A DNA stretch of 27,884 nucleotides from NCBI GenBank assembly GCA_965657965.1, contig CBFHQM010000029.1, positions 1-27,884 on the forward strand, given 5' to 3'. Each line of letters opens with the position of its first letter. Position 1 is the first letter of the stretch. The notes under the pieces were generated by a model. That model was not told the origin of the DNA, searched no databases, and was given only the letters and a program-made list of their open reading frames with translations. Shown piece by piece: positions 1 through 7,221 of the stretch. The position numbers and the translations under genes were made by a program. The stretch comes from UBA8752 sp965657965. GTDB taxonomy: Bacteria; Bacteroidota; Bacteroidia; Flavobacteriales_D; Sanyastnellaceae.

Positions 1-1398
1 GAGGGAAACATTGTTGTTTTCTCCAGCCGCATCTTGGGTCTCAAACGCGTAGGATTTTTTCGGGAACATTTGCGATGAGGAACCCCGAATTTCGATGGAA
101 ATTAAGCCGTTGTACCCCGTGGGAGCATCACCCAATTCGTTGAAGCCCGAAGCGTCATTGAGCACCGCCATGTTCCCGACGATCCGGGGATCGTCCATGA
201 TGGCTTCATCGGTCGTGATGAGCACGATGGGCAAATTCGATTGGGAGAAGTAGACACACGAATTGTCGTCCAAAGCCGCGTTTGGAACGAAATTGAGGGC
301 TTCACTGTCCATGCACCCCTCTATTTGAGCACATGACCCATCGTCTGTGCATTGGCCAAAGCACGTTTGCACGGAGATGGCTTCAGTCACATTTGTAAGT
401 TGGCGGTCGTTGTAGTTCTCAGGATGCGCACAAGGCAATCCGGCAAGGTTTTCTTTGCAACTCCAATCCGCGCAATTGCCATTGACGAAGGTGTAGTACC
501 CTGTAAACCCATGCGGAACTTCTATTGTTGCCGCCCAGGTTCCGTCCCCATCCGCATCTGTCATGGGGTTGTCACCGGGCACACCAAAATATGCTCCCCC
601 GGCCACATATACCCCTTGGGGTGAGACTGTTTCATTGGCCATGTTGACCTCAAACGTAACGGAATGAAAGTCAGCTCCCGAGGGATTGAACCATGTCGGC
701 GGAGGACCATAGCCCAAGCCTTCCGCAGGCACTCCTGCAAACAAAAAAGGACGAGCTGTCAAGTCTGAAGACGATGGTCCCATGTTGTGGACTTCGATGG
801 CCAACGTATTGGATCCTTCTGTCAGCAGTGACAGGTCAAACGGAAACGAAGATGGGATTCCTCCTGCGTAGAGCACGGCTTCCTGATCCATGTCCAACCC
901 TTGGTTCCATGCAATGAATTCGCCCGGCAGTCCGGCATTGCCGCGGCCTATTTCCGTGCCATTGAGGTAGGCAACAAAGCCGTCATCGTAATCCATGAAA
1001 AAATGGGCGTCCAGCCAATTGCTCAGGTCATCAATCTCGAATGTGTGACGCAAGTACAACGCTGTTGTGCTCGGCAATACGGTGTTGTCATCTCCATCGC
1101 CGTAACCAAAACCGGCGGGACCTTCAGGCCAGGCGGCATCACTGAATCCGCCTTCGTACCAATCATTCGCTGGTTGGTTGTTCGGGAGCCAATAGTGCCA
1201 TTGGGTACCATCCTGAAGCACGGCTTCCCAATGATCAACTGCTTGCGCAAAGCACATCGAAGGGGAGATGAACAGGGATGCCGCTAGCGATAACCCCAGT
1301 GATGTCGATGGCGACATGGGTCGTGACGCTACCACCGACAAGGTGGCCTGAGCGATTGCCCTTGCCTTGGAGGCCACTCCTGTCAAAAAGCTTTTCAT
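1..1398 (-). CDS. CotH-family surface protein, N-terminal part (runs off the left edge)
   Basis: The minus-strand frame is open from an ATG at 1398 to the window edge, giving 466 codons without a stop. The first 52 residues look like a long signal peptide ending near SMCFAQA. A second in-frame ATG at 1317 would give a shorter leader. Residues about 60-225 resemble a galactose-binding-like module (DYDDGFVAYLNGTEIGR). Residues about 240-340 resemble a starch/glycogen-binding-like beta module (VTFEVNMANETVS). A Cys-rich repeat (GCMDSEALNF) follows at about 357-382. The last 80 residues match the start of CotH-kinase-type proteins (NLPIVLITTDEAI, then IEIRGSSSQMFPKKSYAFET). CotH kinases phosphorylate secreted proteins in spore formers; bacterial surface homologues like this are mostly uncharacterised. 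The catalytic region would lie outside the window, so kinase activity cannot be judged. Export to the cell surface is inferred. Confidence 0.85.
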   Translation of the reverse strand, partial: MKSFLTGVASKARAIAQATLSVVASRPMSPSTSLGLSLAASLFISPSMCFAQAVDHWEAVLQDGTQWHYWLPNNQPANDWYEGGFSDAAWPEGPAGFGYGDGDDNTVLPSTTALYLRHTFEIDDLSNWLDAHFFMDYDDGFVAYLNGTEIGRGNAGLPGEFIAWNQGLDMDQEAVLYAGGIPSSFPFDLSLLTEGSNTLAIEVHNMGPSSSDLTARPFLFAGVPAEGLGYGPPPTWFNPSGADFHSVTFEVNMANETVSPQGVYVAGGAYFGVPGDNPMTDADGDGTWAATIEVPHGFTGYYTFVNGNCADWSCKENLAGLPCAHPENYNDRQLTNVTEAISVQTCFGQCTDDGSCAQIEGCMDSEALNFVPNAALDDNSCVYFSQSNLPIVLITTDEAIMDDPRIVGNMAVLNDASGFNELGDAPTGYNGLISIEIRGSSSQMFPKKSYAFETQDAAGENNNVSL

Positions 1399-1832
1399 TT
1401 CAGTTCCAGTTAAAGTGCACACGCAGCTTCGCTGCACAACGTTTTATCAAGCTGCTCGACGTTGTTCAGCGTGTCTGACGTTTTGCGCGCTCAAAAATAT
1501 ACGAACGTCGGCCTGCTGTGGATTTCGAAGGTCACCAAACCACAGACTCTTTTGTAACTCAAAAAAACAGGTGAACAACAGGCAAGCAACACGTGAGAAG
1601 CAAACGAGATCCTTGGACGAGTGGAAGATGAAAAAGGGAAGGCGCTGCAGTACGTCCATACAAATTAGATAAAGCACTGCATGGCCATAAATCATAAGGG
1701 GTTTGAGGGGGTATCTGCACTTCCTGTGGCTCCAACTAAAAGTGTGCGGTGCCGCCAATCCATTGTTTAATCGACAGGTGTTAAGCAACGGTCACGCAAT
1801 GGGTGGCGTTCCGAGGACCAAGCCCTATTTCT
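1399..1832. other. Divergent intergenic region
   Basis: About 430 bases separate the divergent CotH-like and barrel-like genes. I find no convincing gene here; the short open frames have no signal, family or context. A possible minus-strand -7 element (TATTTTTG on the minus strand, 1492-1499) lies about 95 nt before the CotH-like start, but I see no good -33 partner. Positions 1691-1748 carry a diverged copy of the element repeated before the two following plus-strand genes, listed separately. Confidence 0.6.
1691..1748 (+). repeat. Short upstream element, copy A
   Basis: This stretch aligns with 2621-2690 and 3777-3838. Shared blocks, in order, are ATCAT, GGGG, a GAGGG tract, a CTTCC/GGCTCCA block and AAAGTG. 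It lies about 85 bases before the barrel-like gene. The three copies each precede a plus-strand gene, so a promoter or leader role is possible, but no function is shown. Only the 3' part of the longer repeat seen further right is recognisable here. Confidence 0.5.
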
Positions 1833-2435
1833 ATGAGTAAGAACCTGTCTGCCCTGTTCGTCATGATCACGGTTTTAACTGTCCAAACCACGGCTCAAAT
1901 TGGACCTGTCATCAGAACGAATCTCACTGACCCCTTGGTTGGTCGTTATTCCCTCGGCACTGAAGTGGTGCTCAGCGATCAATTTTCTTTGGGTTTGGAT
2001 GTCGACTACATCTCCCGCAAAACTCCTGTAACGTTTTATGAGGGTGGCCGGCCGGGTGAACCTCAGTTGGGGGGAGGGGTTACCCAGAAATGGGGTGTCA
2101 TCCTTGAGCCACAGATTCGCTGGTACCCTGGCAAGGCTGCTGGTCAAGGAATGTATGCCGCCATTTCTGGCTTCTTGGGGTATGCGAGATACAACCCGGT
2201 TGACTGGTTTTGGGGTTACGACCGGAAGGAATGGAGGGGCAGAGGTTCCTCTTTTCAGCTGGGGCATCAGAGAAGGGTCAAGCGATTCCTTCTCGACGCC
2301 TACATGGGGGTTACCTGGACCAAAGACCAATACGTGGGGGGCTTCTACGAGGACCTCGCATTGTTTCCCCAACCCACTGGCTTTCGTATGTCTGCTGGTC
2401 TCCGTCTGGGCTTCAATGCTGGCGGTGATCGGTGA
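1833..2435 (+). CDS. Small secreted outer-membrane-barrel-like protein (paralogue of 26233-26838)
   Basis: The product is 200 residues with a signal peptide ending near TTAQIG. The body alternates short hydrophobic and aromatic strands and ends in GLRLGF, as expected of a small outer-membrane beta-barrel. I do not recognise a named family; it resembles the uncharacterised barrel proteins common in Bacteroidota. The best support is a clear paralogue at 26233-26838: both share DP..GRY.LG.E near the N-terminus, EPQ.R in the middle, and GHQ, TW.KD.Y and LFP.P.G.R.S.GLRLG towards the end. ATG 1833 was chosen over an in-frame GTG at 1803 because it starts directly at the signal peptide. The next gene downstream is a FISUMP protein, as with the paralogue. 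The antisense open frame of similar length is a shadow. Confidence 0.8.
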   Translation: MSKNLSALFVMITVLTVQTTAQIGPVIRTNLTDPLVGRYSLGTEVVLSDQFSLGLDVDYISRKTPVTFYEGGRPGEPQLGGGVTQKWGVILEPQIRWYPGKAAGQGMYAAISGFLGYARYNPVDWFWGYDRKEWRGRGSSFQLGHQRRVKRFLLDAYMGVTWTKDQYVGGFYEDLALFPQPTGFRMSAGLRLGFNAGGDR

Positions 2436-2460
2436 AGCTGATTTGACCAAATTGAGGTGG

Positions 2461-2690
2461 AGTGTGCTTGGCTTCTGTGTGAGGGGTTTCACACGGCAAG
2501 AATGCAAGGCATAACCATTCCAGAGGTAAACCCTGAGCACAAGGAATTCAGATCCTTTTCAGTTTGCATCAAAGTGTGACACATACTGTGACACATGAAG
2601 ACTCAAACTCTGCAGGGCCGGGAATCATTGGGGGTCTGAGGGGGTGTGGATACTTCCGGCGGCTCCACACGTAAAGTGGGCTTTGTATTG
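2461..2690 (+). repeat. Long intergenic direct repeat, copy 1
   Basis: About 230 bases align with 3613-3838 through most of their length. Shared blocks include AGTGTGCTTG, GGCTTCTG, AAGAATG, CATTCCAG, AAGGAATTCAGA, TTTTCAGTTTGCA, GGAATCATTGGGGG and GTAAAGTG. The copy fills most of the gap between the barrel-like gene and the FISUMP lipoprotein, which otherwise holds no gene. It includes the CRP-like palindrome at 2478-2493 and two tandem TGTGACACAT decamers at 2575-2596 that are absent from copy 2. The two copies flank the FISUMP gene, so an ancestral duplication of a gene-plus-leader unit is possible. Confidence 0.8.
2478..2493. promoter_or_regulatory. CRP-like palindrome TGTGA-N6-TCACA
   Basis: The sequence TGTGA, six bases (GGGGTT), TCACA is a perfect match to the classical E. 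coli CRP consensus, and the inverted repeat extends one base further on each side. It lies 43 bases after the barrel gene stop and about 245 bases before the FISUMP gene, which is far for a direct promoter site. It could instead be a hairpin at the end of the barrel transcript. A Crp/Fnr-family gene lies 1.4 kb downstream. The equivalent site in repeat copy 2 (3634-3649) is degraded to AGTGA-N6-TCAAA. Confidence 0.4.
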
Positions 2691-2739
2691 TGATTGCGTG
2701 CTTGTGCAACACTAGAGAGCCTGAGGGCGTTGGGATTGC

Positions 2740-3573
2740 ATGACCACGAGAAACCTCTTGTTGTTGGTTTGCATCGGTGTGTTTTGTGGCTGCAGAGAAG
2801 ATCAGGGCTGCACCGATTCCAACGCCTTGAACCATGATCCGAATGCTGTCGTGGATGACGGTAGTTGCGTGTTTTCTGGTTGTACCGACCCAGATGCCCT
2901 CAACTATGATGCTGAAGCTGTCGAAGACGACGGCAGTTGTCAGTTTGAACTCCTCCCCGTCACATTTGATGGTTATGCCTATGAGGTTGTGCAGATCGGT
3001 GAACAGGTTTGGTTTGCACAAAATCTGCGCACCACGGTATTTGCCGGAGGTGATGCGATACCGGAGATGGAATACTTTTCGGATTGGCAATCAACGTCGG
3101 GTGGTGCGTGGTGCGTGTTCCCTGAGAATATCATTGAACGGGGTGAGTACATCCATCAATTCGGATTTCTCTACAACGGACATGTGGTTCGAGATGAGAG
3201 GAATGTTTGTCCTTCAGGCTGGCATGTGCCGTCAGATCAGGACTGGAGTGAATTGCAGATTCACTTGTCTGAATCAGGATTTGATGGTGCTGAAGGCACC
3301 GCACTTAAATCACAGTCAGGATGGATTTTTGACAGCAGCAATGGACTTGATGCCGTTGGCTTTGATGCACGACCAGCAGGAGCCAGAGCCATGACGGGAG
3401 GATTTGATGGTTTCTATGGTGATTTGGGGTCTGACGGCTATTGGTGGAGCTCGACGACGTACGGAGAAGGGAATTGGTATCGGTGGCTCAATCACGTCGA
3501 CTCCACAGTCATTCGACAAAGCCATTACTTGAACTGGGGCCTGTCCATCCGATGTCTGCGAGATTCATTGTAG
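2740..3573 (+). CDS. FISUMP-domain lipoprotein with two Cys-rich repeats
   Basis: The product is 277 residues. The N-terminus is a lipoprotein-type signal (hydrophobic stretch, then FCGC), although the residue at -3 is not canonical. Two copies of the Bacteroidota Cys-rich repeat follow (GCTDSNALNHDPNA and GCTDPDALNYDAEA, each closing with DDGSC) at residues about 23-68. From residue 72 to the end is a FISUMP domain (Fibrobacter succinogenes major paralogous domain), with YEVVQIGEQVWFAQNLR, VCPSGWHVPSDQDWSEL, WWSSTTYGEG and a final LSIRCLRD. FISUMP proteins are surface-associated and mostly of unknown role; adhesion is often suggested but is not shown here. The gene follows the barrel-like gene and is flanked by the long direct repeats. 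A second FISUMP protein at 26964 also follows a barrel paralogue. Confidence 0.9.
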   Translation: MTTRNLLLLVCIGVFCGCREDQGCTDSNALNHDPNAVVDDGSCVFSGCTDPDALNYDAEAVEDDGSCQFELLPVTFDGYAYEVVQIGEQVWFAQNLRTTVFAGGDAIPEMEYFSDWQSTSGGAWCVFPENIIERGEYIHQFGFLYNGHVVRDERNVCPSGWHVPSDQDWSELQIHLSESGFDGAEGTALKSQSGWIFDSSNGLDAVGFDARPAGARAMTGGFDGFYGDLGSDGYWWSSTTYGEGNWYRWLNHVDSTVIRQSHYLNWGLSIRCLRDSL

Positions 3574-3612
3574 GCGGTGTGGTGAATTGCGACTGAGCCA
3601 GGAGCCCAAAGC

Positions 3613-3838
3613 AGTGTGCTTGATTGGCTTCTGAGTGATGAGTTTCAAACTGTAAGAATGTCCAGCTTAATCATTCCAGTGGTGAACTTGCAGCAGAAGG
3701 AATTCAGAGCGTTTTCAGTTTGCACCAAATGGGTCCCCACATACGTCTCCAAAAGTGATCAAGCCTTCTAGGAGTTGGAATCATTGGGGGAGAGGGTGGC
3801 TGCTCTGTGGGTGGCCCAGCGTGTAAAGTGGGGTTTAC
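3613..3838 (+). repeat. Long intergenic direct repeat, copy 2
   Basis: This is the second copy of the repeat at 2461-2690, nearly the same length and with the same order of conserved blocks. It lies between the FISUMP lipoprotein and the Crp/Fnr gene and ends about 12 bases before the Crp/Fnr start codon. A Bacteroidota-type -7 element (TACCTTTG, 3836-3843) sits at its 3' end, but no clear -33 element is visible and the spacing to the ATG is very short. Confidence 0.8.
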
Positions 3839-3850
3839 CTTTGGGTTGGA

Positions 3851-4417
3851 ATGACTGAGAACGACGTCGAGACATTTCTCGGGACCTTACTAGACCAAGT
3901 TGCTGGGGAATCGCGAAAAAAGCTTTCAGGCATTTCAACCGGCCTGACCTTGTCAAAAGGCACGATGCTCATCGAAGAGGGCAAGTCCCATGACGCCTTC
4001 TACATTGTGGTTCGAGGCAGTGCAAAATCTTACCATTGGAAGGATGGTGAGGCCGTGTGCAATTGGTTTGCATTTGAGAATGACGTTCTGGCCACAATGG
4101 CCACAATGAATGGAGAGGCTTCCAACGAAACGATAGAGTTGATGGAGGATTCGACGTTGATTCAAATCAACTCGAACGCGTTTGCTCATCTTGCCGAGCG
4201 CAATTTGGACATTGGTCGCTTGGGGTTTCATTGGCTCACTGAGCACACCAAATTTTTGGAGCAACAGGTCGACCTACACTCGCTGTCCACACGAGCCCGG
4301 TATGAGCAAATCACAAAGGCCTACCCTCAATTGCTTCAGCGTGTTTCCATGACAGACCTCGCTTCATTTCTGGGCATGAGGAAGGAGACATTGAGCAGAG
4401 TAAGGAGCAGAATTTGA
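3851..4417 (+). CDS. Crp/Fnr-family transcriptional regulator
   Basis: The product is 188 residues with the family layout. An N-terminal cyclic-nucleotide-binding-type beta-roll (about 30-115) includes GTMLIEEGKSHDAFYIVVRGSAK. A long dimerisation helix follows, then a C-terminal winged helix (about 155-188) ending MTDLASFLGMRKETLSRVR. This short C-terminus is usual for the Bacteroidota branch. The beta-roll lacks the Cys cluster of Fnr and the typical cAMP-pocket signature, so the ligand is unknown. The recognition helix reads KETLSR, keeping the Glu and Arg that in E. coli CRP (RETVGR) contact the GTGA core. The gene is preceded by repeat copy 2 with a degraded TGTGA-type palindrome, and the intact version lies upstream in copy 1, so autoregulation or local regulation is conceivable. 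Confidence 0.9.
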   Translation: MTENDVETFLGTLLDQVAGESRKKLSGISTGLTLSKGTMLIEEGKSHDAFYIVVRGSAKSYHWKDGEAVCNWFAFENDVLATMATMNGEASNETIELMEDSTLIQINSNAFAHLAERNLDIGRLGFHWLTEHTKFLEQQVDLHSLSTRARYEQITKAYPQLLQRVSMTDLASFLGMRKETLSRVRSRI

Positions 4418-4462
4418 CCTTGGTCAAATAGGCAAGGGGCTGTCCGTCTTGATCTTGCGAAC

Positions 4463-5680
4463 ATGATCCTTCGAAGCATTGTCGCCCCAGTTGTATTTGT
4501 GGTCTTCGCTTGTTTATCGGCTGGTTGCGGCAATTGGGCTGCCAGGGCAGTCAAGCATGTGCCAGAAACAACCGCCCTTGAGAGGCAGTATGCTTACAAT
4601 GGGCACGTGGTGATTGTGGGCGCTGGGCCTGCGGGTCTTGCTGCGGCCAAAGTCATGGAGCAAAACGGGGTCAGCTGCACCATTTTGGAAGCGTCCGGTC
4701 GAATGGGGGGAAGATTAAAGAAGGACACGACGTTGGCAGACTTTCCGATTGATTTGGGCGCCGAATGGATTCACAGCCATCCGATTGTGCTAAACAGGAT
4801 AAAGGGCAAGGTGGGCGATGAGGTGGACGAGCAGCTCATTCCCTATCGTCTAGAAAGCTCCAGCACGTGGGACGGCAGGGAGCTGCGTCCATTAACAGAT
4901 CGATTTATGGAACGTTACTACGAATTCCTGCCCGAATCCAAGTTCAAGCGTTCAACGTGGTACGATTTTGTGATGGATCACTTAGGGCAAGACGTGTCCA
5001 ACAGGGTGATCTTCAATTCGGCAGTGTCGAGGGTGGATTGTTCAGGAGAGAGAATCCAAGTATCCACGCGCTCAGGACAGCGTTATGAAGCCGACAAAGT
5101 CATCTTGGCCGTACCTGTGGGGGTGTTGCAAAAGGGCGCAATTGAATTCGCGCCTTCATTGAGTACTCAAAGAACCGAGGCGTTGCAGCGCATTGAGTTT
5201 CTCACGGGCTTCAAGATGTTTCTTCGGTTCGAGGAGTGCTTTTACCCCAACGTGGTCAGGTGCGAGGTGGAGGCTGGCGAAAAAGTGTTTTATGACGTGG
5301 CTTTCAAAAAAGACGCGTCGAGCCATGTGTTGGCCTTGTTGGTTCAGGGGACACTTGCAGATGAATACTTCGAATTGGGCTCCAAGGAAGCCATGATCCA
5401 AGCAGCCTTGGACGAGTTGGATGTGATGTTTCAAGGAGCGGCGTCAAAGCATTACACCGGAGACTGGCGATTGGAGAATTGGGGCCAAACGCCTCACATC
5501 GAAGGCACATGGACCACAGCACACCGGGAGAGGGCTCGAGATCTCAAGACCATTCGGCAGCCACTGGGCAGTCGTGTGTTTTTTGCGGGTGAGATTTTTG
5601 ATCGACATCGCCAAATGGGCGTGCCAGGGGCTGTGCTTTCCGGGTTCGACGCGGCCCATGATGCCTTGACGTCTGACTGA
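4463..5680 (+). CDS. Lipid-anchored flavin amine oxidase
   Basis: The product is 405 residues. A hydrophobic leader ends in a lipobox-like LSAGC, so Cys22 is the likely lipidated residue. The FAD-binding Rossmann motif VVIVGAGPAGLAAA is at residues 50-63, with the strand-ending Glu in TILEASGRMGGRL about 20 residues later. The C-terminal FAD motif VFFAGEIF..HRQMGVPGAVLSG closes the fold. This is the monoamine/polyamine oxidase (LSD1-like) superfamily, which oxidises amines to imines with release of hydrogen peroxide; the substrate cannot be read from the sequence. Export is unusual because most relatives are cytoplasmic and the leader has no twin-arginine motif. The gene follows the Crp/Fnr gene by 45 bases on the same strand and could share its transcript. 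Confidence 0.88.
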   Translation: MILRSIVAPVVFVVFACLSAGCGNWAARAVKHVPETTALERQYAYNGHVVIVGAGPAGLAAAKVMEQNGVSCTILEASGRMGGRLKKDTTLADFPIDLGAEWIHSHPIVLNRIKGKVGDEVDEQLIPYRLESSSTWDGRELRPLTDRFMERYYEFLPESKFKRSTWYDFVMDHLGQDVSNRVIFNSAVSRVDCSGERIQVSTRSGQRYEADKVILAVPVGVLQKGAIEFAPSLSTQRTEALQRIEFLTGFKMFLRFEECFYPNVVRCEVEAGEKVFYDVAFKKDASSHVLALLVQGTLADEYFELGSKEAMIQAALDELDVMFQGAASKHYTGDWRLENWGQTPHIEGTWTTAHRERARDLKTIRQPLGSRVFFAGEIFDRHRQMGVPGAVLSGFDAAHDALTSD

Positions 5681-5883
5681 CCTTTTAGGTCCTGAGTTTT
5701 GGCAAAACCAGACCAAAAGAGGGTTGAGTGCGTTCAGCGCTCGTGAGAGGCGGGCCAAAGGCGGGTACAACGACGGGTGTTTTACCTCAATGCCTCTAAA
5801 ACCTCTGGTAAATCCGGGGTGCAGGGTGGTTTCGTTTGCCTCTTGCTCTGCGCAAAGGCTGAAGCTGGGCTATCTTGGTGGGG

Positions 5884-6951
5884 ATGCGCCAGTTTGTGTT
5901 TCTGATCTTGATTCTCTTGCCAATTCCAGTGGCTTTTTCGCAAGCATGGCAGGGTGTAGATGTCTCCTTTTTGTCCAAAATGGAAGGGGATGGCGTGGTT
6001 TACCAAGATGAGTTTGGGGCCGACATCGACGAGCCGCGCGCGTGGATGGCAGAGAAGGGGGTAAATCTGGTTCGGCTTCGTGTATGGCACAACCCGTACC
6101 CAAACTTGAGGAACTCCTGGTTGGGGGTCGCTCAAGAAGCGGCCAAGTGGGATTCATTGGGAGTGCCCATCCTGCTTGATTACCATTTTAGCGACACTTG
6201 GGCTGATCCAGGGCACCAGCAAATGCCAGCGGCTTGGGAGAACATGTCTTTTGAAGAACTGCAGGATGCGATGTCATGCTGGTTGCACTGCACCCTTGAA
6301 GCGTTGGATGTGCAGGGCATAGAACCTGCCATGGTTCAGCTTGGCAATGAGATCGACCCGGGCATGATGTTTCCTCATGGAAGCATTGAGAATGGATTTG
6401 GTCCACTTTCAGAATTGTTGACCACAGGTCATGAAGTCGTCGAGCAAATTTTCCCCAATTGTAAGGTGGCGGTTCACGTTTCGAGCTTGGAAATGGCACC
6501 TTGGTTTTTTGCGGGGTTGTCCGATGCGGGATACACACCAGATGTTGTTGCTGTAAGTCAATACAGCAAATGGCACCTTCAGGACATGGATGCGATTTCG
6601 GATGCGATTTCCGCCTTAAACCAAAGTTCAGGGGTGCCGGTATTCATTGCGGAAACGGCGTATGCGTGGACCACAGAATGGTCAGATTGGACAGACAACC
6701 TGTGGTGGGTTGGAGATGAGACTCCGGGTTTTCCATTTTCGCCATCTGGACAGTTGGCCTACATGCAAGCTTTGGACTCGGCCTTGAATGACTTGGGCAC
6801 AGAGGTTTGCTTAGGTTGGTGCTATTGGGCTCCAGACTGGGTGGCTTCACAAGGCCCAACAAGCACTGAAGGCAGTGCTTGGGAAAACGCGACACTTTTT
6901 GATTTCCAATGGGGCGCACTCCCTGCTTGGGAGGTGTTCAATGCCCCCTGA
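5884..6951 (+). CDS. Secreted GH53 endo-beta-1,4-galactanase
   Basis: The product is 355 residues with a signal peptide ending near VAFSQA. The body matches glycoside hydrolase family 53, which cleaves beta-1,4-galactan and type I arabinogalactan side chains of pectin. Matches include GVNLVRLRVWHNPYP at about 59-73, LLDYHFSDTWADPG at 97-110, VQLGNEIDPGMM at 151-162 and VFIAETAYAW near 253-262. GH53 is a clan GH-A family, so Glu156 (GNE) should be the acid/base and Glu257 (IAE) the nucleophile. Length is typical for a single-domain enzyme, with no carbohydrate-binding module or T9SS domain visible. ATG 5884 is preferred over in-frame GTG/TTG codons just upstream. There is no SusC/SusD pair in the window, so this is not part of a visible utilisation locus. 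Confidence 0.93.
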   Translation: MRQFVFLILILLPIPVAFSQAWQGVDVSFLSKMEGDGVVYQDEFGADIDEPRAWMAEKGVNLVRLRVWHNPYPNLRNSWLGVAQEAAKWDSLGVPILLDYHFSDTWADPGHQQMPAAWENMSFEELQDAMSCWLHCTLEALDVQGIEPAMVQLGNEIDPGMMFPHGSIENGFGPLSELLTTGHEVVEQIFPNCKVAVHVSSLEMAPWFFAGLSDAGYTPDVVAVSQYSKWHLQDMDAISDAISALNQSSGVPVFIAETAYAWTTEWSDWTDNLWWVGDETPGFPFSPSGQLAYMQALDSALNDLGTEVCLGWCYWAPDWVASQGPTSTEGSAWENATLFDFQWGALPAWEVFNAP

Positions 6952-6994
6952 AGTTTTAATGTTGGATTGATTTGAATCGGAATGCTGGTTTGTG

Positions 6995-7013
6995 CCGTCG
7001 CTTGTGTCGACGG
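6995..7013. other. Small hairpin after the galactanase gene
   Basis: CCGTCG, a seven-base loop and CGACGG form a perfect six-base-pair stem 43 bases after the galactanase stop. No T-run follows on either side, so it does not qualify as a standard intrinsic terminator. It may still mark a transcript end. Confidence 0.25.
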
Positions 7014-7221
7014 TCACTCGTCTTGGGTGCAATGGGCTGATAATCAACGGCTTGCTTCGCTGATAAAGGTGAGGACGGTCGAGAGGCTGTGGTAAAGAGT
7101 TTGGGGGGGATTGTCGTTAACTTTGAGCTGGGTCATAGTGATTGATGGTTTGAACATGTGTTGGTCTTAAGAATTTTCTTGTTGATTAAAATTCGGTGGC
7201 CGTCGTTGAAAATTTTGTTGT

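Noticed and set aside
1875..2540. Minus-strand open frame of 221 codons over the barrel gene
   Set aside because: The plus-strand product has a signal peptide and a paralogue; the antisense product resembles nothing.
2461..3838. Repeats flanking one gene as integron attC sites
   Set aside because: No convincing RYYYAAC/GTTRRRY core pair or attC-like fold is visible, no integrase is present, and the neighbouring genes look like normal chromosomal genes.
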